The notes under the pieces were generated by a model. It worked only from the letters and a program-made list of their open reading frames with translations. It was not told the origin of the DNA and did not search any database. Made by a program: the position numbers and the translations under genes. Shown one piece after another: positions 55,422 through 63,702 of a DNA stretch of 64,000 nucleotides (positions are counted from its first letter, which is position 1; every line of letters starts with the position of its first letter). The stretch is from Actinoallomurus oryzae (GTDB taxonomy: Bacteria > Actinomycetota > Actinomycetes > Streptosporangiales > Streptosporangiaceae), in contig NZ_BAABHF010000046.1 in the NCBI RefSeq assembly GCF_039541955.1, positions 372,001-436,000 of the forward strand. Reading direction: 5' to 3'.

Positions 55422-58400
55422 GACCCGCCGATCGCGTCGGCGCCGAGCAGCGCCTTGACGTCGCCGTAGAACGCCGGCTCCGGGATGATCTGGAACGGCA
55501 GGTCCACCAGCACGCTCTTCGTGCCGTGTCGGCGTACGCGCATGTGGACCGGCGCCCGGCCGGGGTGGGTGGCCAGGATGCGCCGGAACTCCTCGACGAG
55601 CCGTGCGTTCAGCCGGGTCTCCTCGACCGAGATGACCACGGGCGGCTCGGCGTCCGCCGCGGAGACGTCGAGGACGGTGATCTCTTCGCCGTAGACGCTC
55701 ACCGTCTCGTCGCGCACGTTGATCCGGCCCCGTACGGAGATCACGCGGTCCTCGGCCAGCGCCTCGCCGTACAGGGTGTAAGTCTTGGGGAAGATCAGGC
55801 ACTCCACCGCGGCGTCGTGGTCCTCGAGCGTGACGATCGCCCACCCGCTGCCCTGCTTGGTGACCTTGCGCTGCAGGCCCGAGACGATCCCGGCCACCCG
55901 TACGTGACCCTCCGTACGGCCGGAGGCCAGGAGCTCGGCGATCGTGGTGTCGCGGTGGGCCGCCAGGACGCGCTCGGCGCCGTCGAGGGGATGGGAGGAG
56001 ACGTACAGGCCGAGCATCTCCCGCTCGAAGGCCAGGAGCGTGCTCTTGTCCCACTCCACGTCCGGGATCGCGACCGAGAACACACCGGCGGAGTCGTCGC
56101 CGGCGTCGTCGAGCGCGCCGAAGAGCGAGTCCTGGCCGCCGGCCTCGTTGCGCTTGACGTCGATGATCGCGTCTATCGCCTGCTCGTGGACCAGGACGAG
56201 GGCCTTGCGCCGGTGGCCGAGGCCGTCGAACGCGCCGGCCTTGGCCAGCGACTCGATCACGCGCTTGTTGCACACGGCCGGCGGGACCTTGGCCAGGAAG
56301 TCGTCGAAGGAGGTGTAGCCGCCCTTCGCGCGCCGGGCGCTCACGATCGCCTCGACGACGCCCGCGCCGACGTTGCGGACGGCACCGAGCCCGAAGCGGA
56401 TGTCCTTCCCCACGGCGGCGAAGTTCAGCTCGCTCTCGTTGACGTCCGGCGGCAGCACCTTGATGCCGAGGCGGCGGCAGTCCGACAGGTAGACGGCCAT
56501 CTTGTCCTTGTCGTCGCCGACCGAGGTGAGCAGCGCGGCGAGGTACTCGGCGGGGTGGTTCGCCTTGAGGTAGGCCGTCCAGTAGGAGACGACGCCGTAC
56601 CCGGCGGTGTGCGACTTGTTGAAGCCGTACCCGGAGAACGGCACGAGCACGTCCCAGACGGCCTTGATCGCCTCGTCGGAGAAGCCCCGCTCCCTCATGC
56701 CGGCGGAGAACCTGCCCCACTCGGCGTCCAGCACCTCCTTTTTCTTCTTGCCCATCGCGCGGCGCAGCATGTCGGCGCCGCCGAGGGAGTACCCGGCGAG
56801 CCGCTGGGCGATCGCCATGACCTGCTCCTGGAAGACCACCAGGTGGTAGGTGTCGCCCAGGATCGGTTCGAGCACTTCCTCCAGCTCCGGGTGGATCGGC
56901 TCGACCTTCTGCCTCCCGGTCTTGCGGAGCGCGTAGTTGGTGTGGGCGTTCATCTCCATCGGCCCCGGCCGGTACAGGGCGTTGACCGCGGCGATGTCGG
57001 TGAACACCGTCGGCCGCATCAGCCGCAGCAGAACCCGCATCCCGCCGCTGTCGAGCTGGAACACCCCGAGCGTGTCGCCGCGCGCCAGCAGCTCGTAGGT
57101 CGTCGGGTCGTCGAGCGGCACCTCGCGGATGTCGATGTCGATGCCCTTGTTCGCCTTGACGTTGGCGATCGCGTCGCCGATGACGGTGAGGTTCCGCAGG
57201 CCGAGGAAGTCCATCTTGAGCAGGCCCATCTCCTCTGCCTGCGTGAACGGGAACCCGGTGATGACCGGACCGTCCTGCTTCGGCTTCACCAGCGGCAGCA
57301 CGTCGACCAGCGGCGCGGACGACAGGATCACGCCCGCCGCGTGGATGCCGGTGCCGCGGGTCAGGCCCTCGACCCCCATGGCGGTGTCGACGACGCGTTT
57401 GACGTCGGGCTCCTCCTCGTACATCTTCCGCAGCTCGGCGGCCTCGCCGTGGCGGGGATGGCCCTCGTCCTGGATGGCGGACAGCGGGATCTCCTTGCCG
57501 CCGACCGCGGCCGGGAACGCCTTGGTGATCCGGTCGCCGAGCGCGTACGGGTAGCCCAGCACGCGGCAGGCGTCCTTCACGGCGGCCTTCGCCTTGATCG
57601 TGCCGAAGGTGACGATCTGGCACACCCGATCGTCGCCGTACTTGGCGGTGACGCAGTCGATCATCTCGTCGCGGCGGCGGTCGTCGAAGTCCAGGTCGAC
57701 GTCGGGCATCGTCACGCGCTCGGGGTTGAGGAAGCGTTCGAAGATCAGCTTGTGTTCGATCGGGTCGAGCTCGGTGATGCCCGTGCAGTAGGCGACCATC
57801 GATCCGGTCGCGGACCCGCGGCCCGGGCCCAGACCGATGCCGTTCGCGCGGGCGTACCGGCAGATGTCGGCGACGACGAGGAAGTAGCCGGGGAAGCCCA
57901 TGTCGTCGATCACGGACAGCTCGTAGTCGATGCGGTCCAGGGTCTCCTGCGGCGGCTCGCCCCCGTAACGGCGCCGCGCCCCCGCCAGGGTCTCCTTCCG
58001 CAGCCACGACGACTCGGTCTCGCCCTCGGGGACCGGGAACTTCGGCATCAGGTCCCGGTGGGCGAACACCTCGCCGTAGTCGCCGACGCGCTCGGCGATG
58101 AGGAGCGTGTTGTCGCACGCCCCGGGGACCTCCGCGTCCCAGAGCGCCCGCATCTCCTCGGCGGTCTTGATGAAGTAGCCACTCCCGGAGAAGCGGAACC
58201 GGTTCTGGTCGGCGAGGCGCTTGCCGGTGCCGATGCACAGGAGCGCGTCGTGCGCCTCGGCCTGGTCCTCGGTCACGTAGTGGGAGTCGTTGGTGGCCAG
58301 GGGCGGCAGGTCCAGTTCTCGCGCGAGCCGCAGCAGGTCGTCGCGGACCCGGCGTTCGATGGCGAGCCCGTGGTCCATCAGCTCCAGGAAGTAGTTCTCC

Positions 58401-58972
58401 TTGCCGAAGATGTCCCGGTACGTGGCGGCGGTCGCGACGGCCTCGTCGTACTGGCCGAGCCGGAGCCGGGTCTGCACCGCGCCGGAGGGGCAGCCGGTCG
58501 TGGCGATGATGCCCCGGCCGTGCTCGGCGAGCAGTTTGTCGTCCATCCGCGGGTACTTCTGCACGTGGCCTTCGAGCCAGGCGCGCGACTGGAGCCGGAA
58601 CAGGTTCCGCAGGCCCTCGGCGTCCTGCGCCCACATCGTCATGTGCGTGTACAGGCCGCGCCCGGAGACGTCACCGCCCGCCCCGGTCTCGTCGTTGGAC
58701 CGGCGCAGGGCGAGGTCGTCGCTGTAGTACACCGCCTCGCGGTGGTACCGGGAGGCCGGGGCGACGTAGCTCTCGATGCCGATGATCGGCTTGATCCCCG
58801 CCTTGGCCGCCGTCCGGTGGAACTCGTACGCGCCGTGCACGTTGCCGTGGTCGCTCATCGCCACCGCCGGCATCCCCTGCCGGGCCACCTCGTCCATCAG
58901 TAGGCCGACCTTGGCGGCGCCGTCGAGCATGCTGTACTCGGTGTGCACGTGGAGATGCACGAAGGACCGCAT
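55418..58972 (-). CDS. dnaE: DNA polymerase III subunit alpha
   Basis: A 1184-residue C-family polymerase, the normal length for DnaE1. The PHP domain keeps its metal motifs (FVHLHVHTEYSMLDGAAK at the N-terminus); the palm has PDVDLDFDDRRRDEM, the catalytic Asp pair, and GPGRGSATGSMVAYC; the C-terminal part has helix-hairpin-helix and OB domains (HVRVAGIVSGLQRKVTKQ). The intact PHP motifs and full length argue for the replicative enzyme rather than ImuC/DnaE2, and no imuA/imuB genes are near. ATG 58972 gives the conserved start. Confidence 0.95.
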   Translation of the reverse strand: MRSFVHLHVHTEYSMLDGAAKVGLLMDEVARQGMPAVAMSDHGNVHGAYEFHRTAAKAGIKPIIGIESYVAPASRYHREAVYYSDDLALRRSNDETGAGGDVSGRGLYTHMTMWAQDAEGLRNLFRLQSRAWLEGHVQKYPRMDDKLLAEHGRGIIATTGCPSGAVQTRLRLGQYDEAVATAATYRDIFGKENYFLELMDHGLAIERRVRDDLLRLARELDLPPLATNDSHYVTEDQAEAHDALLCIGTGKRLADQNRFRFSGSGYFIKTAEEMRALWDAEVPGACDNTLLIAERVGDYGEVFAHRDLMPKFPVPEGETESSWLRKETLAGARRRYGGEPPQETLDRIDYELSVIDDMGFPGYFLVVADICRYARANGIGLGPGRGSATGSMVAYCTGITELDPIEHKLIFERFLNPERVTMPDVDLDFDDRRRDEMIDCVTAKYGDDRVCQIVTFGTIKAKAAVKDACRVLGYPYALGDRITKAFPAAVGGKEIPLSAIQDEGHPRHGEAAELRKMYEEEPDVKRVVDTAMGVEGLTRGTGIHAAGVILSSAPLVDVLPLVKPKQDGPVITGFPFTQAEEMGLLKMDFLGLRNLTVIGDAIANVKANKGIDIDIREVPLDDPTTYELLARGDTLGVFQLDSGGMRVLLRLMRPTVFTDIAAVNALYRPGPMEMNAHTNYALRKTGRQKVEPIHPELEEVLEPILGDTYHLVVFQEQVMAIAQRLAGYSLGGADMLRRAMGKKKKEVLDAEWGRFSAGMRERGFSDEAIKAVWDVLVPFSGYGFNKSHTAGYGVVSYWTAYLKANHPAEYLAALLTSVGDDKDKMAVYLSDCRRLGIKVLPPDVNESELNFAAVGKDIRFGLGAVRNVGAGVVEAIVSARRAKGGYTSFDDFLAKVPPAVCNKRVIESLAKAGAFDGLGHRRKALVLVHEQAIDAIIDVKRNEAGGQDSLFGALDDAGDDSAGVFSVAIPDVEWDKSTLLAFEREMLGLYVSSHPLDGAERVLAAHRDTTIAELLASGRTEGHVRVAGIVSGLQRKVTKQGSGWAIVTLEDHDAAVECLIFPKTYTLYGEALAEDRVISVRGRINVRDETVSVYGEEITVLDVSAADAEPPVVISVEETRLNARLVEEFRRILATHPGRAPVHMRVRRHGTKSVLVDLPFQIIPEPAFYGDVKALLGADAIGGS

Positions 58973-59040
58973 CGGCGACCACGCCCTTCGGTTGTAGGCT
59001 CACTCGCGAACCCGAGCATTCGACCCGAGGGCTGGCGCAG

Positions 59041-60042
59041 TTGTCCAACAATCGACACGCCGATTCTTCACAACCATCGGTTGTTAAACGAGGCGGCGCG
59101 GACCTGGATCTGGCCGCGGTCCGCGCCTTCGTCACCGTCGCCGAGGACCGCTATTTCAGCGAGGCCGCGGCCCGGCTGGGGATCAGCCAGCAGGCCATCT
59201 CCAAGCGCGTCGCGAAGCTCGAGTCCGACCTCGGCGTCCGGCTGTTCGCACGCTCGCGCACGGGGGCGCAGCTCACCGAGACCGGCACCGCGTTCCTCCC
59301 GCACGCACGTTCCCTCGTCAACATCGCCGACCAGGCGCTGGAGATGCTGCACGGCCGTCGCCGCCGGGCGCTCCGGGTCGACGTACTGGACACCCGGCTG
59401 GCGTCCATCGACCTGATCCAGGCGTTCCACGAGACGGTCGAGGACGTGGACATCGAGATCGTCACCTCCAACGGGCTCAGGTCCGCCCGCAGCGCGCTCA
59501 TCCGCGGATCCGTGGACGCGGCGTTCTGCCGGGCCACCGAGGTGCCGGAGGAGATCGTGCGCGTGCCGGCGTACCTGGAACCGCTGCATCTCCTCGTCGG
59601 CCGCGACCACCCGCTCGCCGGCCTGACGCGGGTGGAGATGGCGCGGCTGTCCGGCTCCACCGTGTGGATGCCCGGCAACGTCGCCGGAAGCGAGTGGGCC
59701 GAGTACTACGACCTCCTCGGCGCCGAGTTCGGCATACGGATCGACACCTCCGGGCCGGACTTCGGCTGGGAGCACTTCGTGGCGGAGGTCGCCTCCGGCC
59801 GAGGGGCGAGCTTCATCGGCGAGGGGACACGGGTCCCCTGGCACCCGGACGCCGTACGTGTGCCCGTCGTGGACCCCGTGCCCGTCTACCCGTTCTTGCT
59901 GCTCCACCACCGGCACGGCCAGCATCCGGCCCTGGGCCTGCTCGCCCGCCACGTCGCGGCGGAGTACCGGCCGCTGGACCTGCGGCGCCAGTGGCTTCCC
60001 GCCCCCGACCGCGCCGCCTTCGAGAGCCGTACGCCCGGCTAG
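59041..60042 (+). CDS. LysR family transcriptional regulator
   Basis: A 333-residue LysR protein: helix-turn-helix LAAVRAFVTVAEDRYFSEAA, ARLGISQQAISKRVAKLESD, LGVRLFARSRTGAQLTETG (about 24-82), then a periplasmic-binding-type effector domain. The start is a TTG at 59041. It is divergent from dnaE with a 68-bp gap, an unlikely target. AACAATCG (59049-59056) and CGGTTGTT form a near-perfect inverted pair near the start, possibly its autoregulatory site. Effector unknown. Confidence 0.87.
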   Translation: MSNNRHADSSQPSVVKRGGADLDLAAVRAFVTVAEDRYFSEAAARLGISQQAISKRVAKLESDLGVRLFARSRTGAQLTETGTAFLPHARSLVNIADQALEMLHGRRRRALRVDVLDTRLASIDLIQAFHETVEDVDIEIVTSNGLRSARSALIRGSVDAAFCRATEVPEEIVRVPAYLEPLHLLVGRDHPLAGLTRVEMARLSGSTVWMPGNVAGSEWAEYYDLLGAEFGIRIDTSGPDFGWEHFVAEVASGRGASFIGEGTRVPWHPDAVRVPVVDPVPVYPFLLLHHRHGQHPALGLLARHVAAEYRPLDLRRQWLPAPDRAAFESRTPG

Positions 60043-60137
60043 GGCCGCAGAATGCCCAGGCCGGCCGTGGGTCAGTTGTTGTCCTTTGTCAGGTGCCGGG
60101 TCCGGTCCATGACACCAGCCGCGAGCAGGCCGTCATG

Positions 60138-61034
60138 TCACGGTTGTGGGGTGACCGCCGATGTCGTGTCCGATGCGTCGAGCAGGGTGGCCAGCAACCG
60201 GAGTCGCTCTTCGTCCGGGCCTCCCGCTTCGGCGGTGTAGGTGATGAGCACCGGGCCCGGAGCACCGGGCACCGGGTAGGCGTCCCAGTCGAGATTCAAC
60301 TCGCCGACCATCGGGTGATTGACACGCATCCGGCCGCGGGTGACCGCTTCGACGTCGTGGCGTGCCCACAGTGTCGCGAACTCGTCACTGCGGACGGCGA
60401 GTTCGCCGACGAGTGCCACGCCGCGCGGGTGCCCCGGGTCGGCGGCGATCTGGGCCCTCAGCATCCCGATCAGTTCGGCGACCGTGGCCGCCCGGTCCGG
60501 GCACTCCTGGTCGGCTTCGGGGTGCAACAGCAGCATGAGCAGGTTCCGCTCGGCCTGCGGAAGCCGGGTGAAGTCGCCCAGCAGAACACCGGCCAGCGGG
60601 TTCCACGCCAGGATGTCGAGGAAACGGCCAACGACCATCGTGGGCGTGGTCATGGTGCGCAGCAGCCGCAGCGTGGTGGGCGGTACCTCCTCCGGCGCGC
60701 GGTCGCGTGGGCCGCGGGCGGGGGGCGTGCGTGCGGCGGCGGCGAGGCTGTGCAGGTGCCGGGACTCCTCTGCGGAGAAGTTGAGGGCACGTGCGAGAGC
60801 GTCCAGGACCTGTTCGGAGGGCCGGACATCGCGCCCCTGCTCCATGCGCTGGTAGTAGTCCGGGCTGACCCCGGCCAGCAGGGCCAGTTCCTCCCGCCGC
60901 AGCCCGGTGACGCGCCGTCTCGGTCCGGGTTCCAGGCCGACATCCTGTGGCAGCAGCCGAGTCCGGCGGGCTCGCAGGAACTCGGCGAGTTCACGTCGGG
61001 GATCGTCACTCAGGACGAGCGGGTCATCGGTCAC
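60138..61034 (-). CDS. XRE-family regulator with MmyB-like ligand domain
   Basis: A 298-residue regulator: an N-terminal helix-turn-helix (LAEFLRARRTRLLPQDVGLE, LRREELALLAGVSPDYYQRM, EQGRDVRPSEQVLDALARAL) and an MmyB-like PAS-related domain (RFLDILAWNPLAGVLLGDF, then DEFATLWARHDVEAVTRGRM) that binds fatty-acid-like ligands in relatives. GTG 61034 gives the standard N-terminus; upstream codons to 61166 lack similarity. Divergent from the quinone oxidoreductase gene at 61165, the usual pairing in actinomycetes, where the XRE protein controls a neighbouring oxidoreductase. Confidence 0.88.
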   Translation of the reverse strand: MTDDPLVLSDDPRRELAEFLRARRTRLLPQDVGLEPGPRRRVTGLRREELALLAGVSPDYYQRMEQGRDVRPSEQVLDALARALNFSAEESRHLHSLAAAARTPPARGPRDRAPEEVPPTTLRLLRTMTTPTMVVGRFLDILAWNPLAGVLLGDFTRLPQAERNLLMLLLHPEADQECPDRAATVAELIGMLRAQIAADPGHPRGVALVGELAVRSDEFATLWARHDVEAVTRGRMRVNHPMVGELNLDWDAYPVPGAPGPVLITYTAEAGGPDEERLRLLATLLDASDTTSAVTPQP

Positions 61035-61164
61035 GGCGTCAGTATGCCGCGAGCTCGCCTCGTGAGGGTGGGTCTGCCAGACCCAGGAAAAGGGGAACGA
61101 CCGTGAATCCCCGCGCGGGGTCCAGCATCGGATCAACACAGCCGGCCACGGAAAGGACAACGAC

Positions 61165-62115
61165 ATGAAGGCCGTTCAGGTCATGAGCTACGGTGCGGCG
61201 GACGTCCTGCGGATCAACGAGGTCACCCGTCCCGCTCCCGGTACGGGCGAGGTACTGGTGTCGGTCGAGGCGTCCAGCGTGAACGGACACGACGTGATCG
61301 TCCGCGCGGGAGGGTTGAAGATGGTCTCGGGACGCCGATTCCCGATCGGTGTGGGGCTGGACTTCGCAGGCGTCGTCGCCGCGACCGGTGCCGGCGTCGA
61401 GGGCTACCAGGTCGGGGACCGGGTGTGGGGCACGGTGCATCCCCGGCAGCGGCACACCACCGGCGGGGCGGCCGAATACGTCGTGGTGCCCGCGGACCGC
61501 ATCGCGCACGCGCCGGCGGACGTCTCGCCGGTCGAAGCGGCGTCTCTGGTCGTCGCGGGCGCCACTGCGCTGATCGCGCTGCGCGACAACGCGCACCTCG
61601 CCTCCGGGGAACGGATTCTGGTCCGGGGCGCGGCCGGCGGTGTCGGCACGGCCGCGGTGCAACTGGCACACGCGATGGGCGCTCACGTCACCGCCCTGGC
61701 CCGCGACCGCCACGCCCGGCTCCTCACCGGCCTCGGCGCCGACGAGGTCTTCGACTACGGCTCCACCACCTCGGACCAGATCGGCCCCTTCGACGTCATC
61801 TTCGACACCGTCGGCACGGAACTGAACTGCTACCGAAGCCGGCTGGCCAAGGGAGGCCGCATGGTCACCGTCGCACTGTCCGCATCCGCCCTGGCCGCGA
61901 TCGCCGCCTCGAGCGTGTACGGTTCTCGCCGCATCCGCACGTTCAGCGCCAACCCCGACACCGCCGTGCTCCGCGATCTGGCCGACCGTGTCGCTTCGGG
62001 TGCGCTGCGCCCGCTGGTCGACGGCGTGTATCCGCTCGCGGAGGCGGCCGCGGCGCACCAGGCGTTCGAACGGGGCGGCGTGGTGGGCAAGCAAGTGATC
62101 CAGGTGGCCGCATAG
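61165..62115 (+). CDS. NADP-dependent quinone oxidoreductase-like MDR enzyme
   Basis: A 316-residue zinc-less medium-chain dehydrogenase: VLVSVEASSVNGHDVIVRAG, GLDFAGVVAATGAGVEGYQV, RILVRGAAGGVGTAAVQLAH (about 151-170), and the late AAAAHQAFERGGVVGKQVI. It reduces quinones or enones with NADPH. It is regulated, in all likelihood, by the divergent XRE gene. Second enzyme of this type in the window; the copy at 32790 lacks any such regulator and is under the GntR site instead. GAAAGGA lies before the ATG. Confidence 0.9.
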   Translation: MKAVQVMSYGAADVLRINEVTRPAPGTGEVLVSVEASSVNGHDVIVRAGGLKMVSGRRFPIGVGLDFAGVVAATGAGVEGYQVGDRVWGTVHPRQRHTTGGAAEYVVVPADRIAHAPADVSPVEAASLVVAGATALIALRDNAHLASGERILVRGAAGGVGTAAVQLAHAMGAHVTALARDRHARLLTGLGADEVFDYGSTTSDQIGPFDVIFDTVGTELNCYRSRLAKGGRMVTVALSASALAAIAASSVYGSRRIRTFSANPDTAVLRDLADRVASGALRPLVDGVYPLAEAAAAHQAFERGGVVGKQVIQVAA

Positions 62116-62154
62116 CCCCGTCGCTGTCGTGGACATGGTGCCGGCGGTGGTACG

Positions 62155-62190
62155 ACGGTGGCCCGGAGGGATCGTCCTCCGGGCCACCGT
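62155..62190. terminator. Bidirectional terminator hairpin
   Basis: ACGGTGGCCCGGAGG (62155-62169) pairs perfectly with CCTCCGGGCCACCGT (62176-62190) over a six-base loop, between the converging oxidoreductase and a 34-residue protein gene. Confidence 0.85.
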
Positions 62191-62214
62191 CCGACGCGTT
62201 CAGCCGGGGCGTAC

Positions 62215-62319
62215 TCACATACGCCAGATCTTTATCTCGCGCCTGAGCGCGGGGAATTCGCGGATCGCCATGCCGATGACGCCGGCGACGGCGGCTCCGA
62301 TCAGCAGTTTCTTGACCAT
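62215..62319 (-). CDS. 34-residue small protein (DUF6893-like)
   Basis: A very short gene: ATG at 62319 with GGGAG six bases before it, then MVKKLLIGAAVAGVIGMAIR and a charged tail ending KIWRM. One short hydrophobic helix followed by basic residues is the pattern of the DUF6893 small proteins in actinobacteria, probably membrane-associated. It lies 21 bp downstream of the 69-residue protein gene and may be the last gene of the hydrogenase transcript. Function unknown. Confidence 0.6.
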   Translation of the reverse strand: MVKKLLIGAAVAGVIGMAIREFPALRREIKIWRM

Positions 62320-62340
62320 GGACGCTCCCGAAGAGTCGTG

Positions 62341-62550
62341 TCAGCCCGGCGGCAGGTTGGGCATGATCTTGAGAATCGCGTTGTGCTTTCTGGGCCTGAT
62401 GCCCGTGGAACGGCGCGCGTCGGCGGTGCCGTCGTCGTGATGGCCGACCTGCCGGCTGTTGGAGCGTTTCGCGTTGCCCTCGCGCGTGCCCTTCACGTGG
62501 GCCGGGGCGTCGGGCCTGGTGTGCGGTTTACCGGTTCGTATCTGTCCCAT
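62341..62550 (-). CDS. 69-residue basic small protein
   Basis: A small, hydrophilic, probably unstructured protein: MGQIRTGKPHTRPDAPAHVK, then GNAKRSNSRQVGHHDDGTAD and RRSTGIRPRKHNAI, ending MPNLPPG. The pattern (TGKPHTRPDAPxHVxGxxxGN ... ARRSTGI ... MPNLxP) is one I recall as conserved in actinomycetes. ATG 62550 overlaps the DUF5947 gene by 23 bases, with GAGGAGG before it, so it is translated with the hydrogenase accessory genes. Function unknown; an assembly role is only a guess. Confidence 0.65.
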   Translation of the reverse strand: MGQIRTGKPHTRPDAPAHVKGTREGNAKRSNSRQVGHHDDGTADARRSTGIRPRKHNAILKIMPNLPPG

Positions 62551-63133
62551 GGCACCTCCTCAGGTCATCGAAGAACCGCTCGATCTCAGGCCATACCCGG
62601 TCACCACCGAACATCCCCGTCCAGTGGCGGCGTACGACCGCGATCAGCCGGTAACAGTCCTCGATGGGGACCAGCCACGCCTCGGAGCGCCCGCGTGCGG
62701 TGTTGACGAGCAGCGCCTCCACCTCGGTGCGCAGGTCCGCCAGAGCGGGGCAGAGGCGGACGGCCGACTCCCAGGCCCGTGGCTCGATGGTCCACCGGGT
62801 CGCCCCCGCCGGGCTGGGGTAGTGGGCGACCACCTGACCGTCGGCCTGCCGGACGAAGAACGCCAGGCCGACCGGTACGCCCAGGCGCGCCGGTGGCAGG
62901 CCGCTGACCGGGACCCGGCGATCGGGCACGAGCCGGTAGTGGCCCTCGCCGGCCTCCTCCCGCTGGAACAGCACCGAACAGGCGTAACAGGCGCACAGTG
63001 GCCGCCGGTCGCGTACGTCGAGCAGGTGCCGGTGGTCCTCGGCCAGCGGGGTGCCGCAGAGGTCGCACGGCCGCCGGCGGGACCGGTCGGCGGCAGTGCG
63101 GCGGATCAGGCGAGGCAGCGCGCCCGCGATCAT
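62528..63133 (-). CDS. DUF5947-family hydrogenase-linked protein
   Basis: A 201-residue protein with an N-terminal Cys-rich zinc-like site (CDLCGTPLAEDHRHLLDV, CACYACSVLFQRE) and a globular remainder (PVGLAFFVRQADGQVVAHYP, then VLWPEIERFF-like C-terminus reading DRVWPEIERFF). DUF5947 members accompany the high-affinity (group 1h) [NiFe] hydrogenases of actinobacteria, and here the hydrogenase large-subunit and NifU-like genes lie directly upstream. Start ATG 63133 overlaps the NifU-like stop by four bases. It may insert or repair a metal site (inference). Confidence 0.8.
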   Translation of the reverse strand: MIAGALPRLIRRTAADRSRRRPCDLCGTPLAEDHRHLLDVRDRRPLCACYACSVLFQREEAGEGHYRLVPDRRVPVSGLPPARLGVPVGLAFFVRQADGQVVAHYPSPAGATRWTIEPRAWESAVRLCPALADLRTEVEALLVNTARGRSEAWLVPIEDCYRLIAVVRRHWTGMFGGDRVWPEIERFFDDLRRCHGTDTNR

Positions 63134-63702
63134 CTCGGATCACCGTTGACGCGCGACGTCGGTCCGCGCAGCAGCGACTCCACCGGGATGAGCGTGGGAG
63201 GCCTCGTGCTCCCGGACGCGTTCACGGTCTCAACCCGCAGCTCGGGTGCCGCGCCGAGGACGGCGTCCCTGATCATCTGCCCGATCGCCGCGGACGTGGA
63301 GCCGCAGCCGGCGGCGGACCACCGCACCCGGGCGACCTCGTCCTTCACCTCGATCAGTTCGACGTCGCCGCCGTGGGAGCGCAGTCGCGGCCCGATCTCC
63401 TCGAGGGCGCGCAGCACGCGCTCGCGCGCCGACTGCGGATGGAGGCCGTGCAGGGCCAGCAGGTGGTGCAGGAGCTCGTCGTCCACCAGCGACGGGACCA
63501 GATCGGGCGCGTCGTCGGCGGCCCGCGCGACGACGCGTGCGAGGGCGGTGCCGTACATCAGGGCCAGGCCCTCCATCGCCTGCGCGGCGAGTTCGGCGAC
63601 CGGTCCGGTGGCCCGCTCCAGCCGGTCGAGCAGCGTTTCGAGCCGGCGGAGGAGATCTTCGACGTCCTTGTCCGGCAGGCCGCGGATCGGGCGGTCAGCC
63701 AT
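63130..63702 (-). CDS. NifU-like iron-sulfur scaffold protein
   Basis: A 190-residue protein with a C-terminal NifU-type domain (ALEEIGPRLRSHGGDVELIE, ARVRWSAAGCGSTSAAIGQM). The usual CxxC of NifU C-terminal domains is reduced to AGCGS, one Cys, so a standard cluster site is not obvious. The N-terminal 100 residues are helical (LLRRLETLLDRLERATGPVA). It sits between the hydrogenase large subunit and DUF5947 genes with 8-bp and 4-bp overlaps and is a known companion of hhy-type hydrogenase operons. Confidence 0.85.
   Translation of the reverse strand: MADRPIRGLPDKDVEDLLRRLETLLDRLERATGPVAELAAQAMEGLALMYGTALARVVARAADDAPDLVPSLVDDELLHHLLALHGLHPQSARERVLRALEEIGPRLRSHGGDVELIEVKDEVARVRWSAAGCGSTSAAIGQMIRDAVLGAAPELRVETVNASGSTRPPTLIPVESLLRGPTSRVNGDPR

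Noticed and set aside
55418..58972. Error-prone DnaE2/ImuC polymerase
   Set aside because: Full length, intact N-terminal PHP motifs, and no imuA or imuB nearby.
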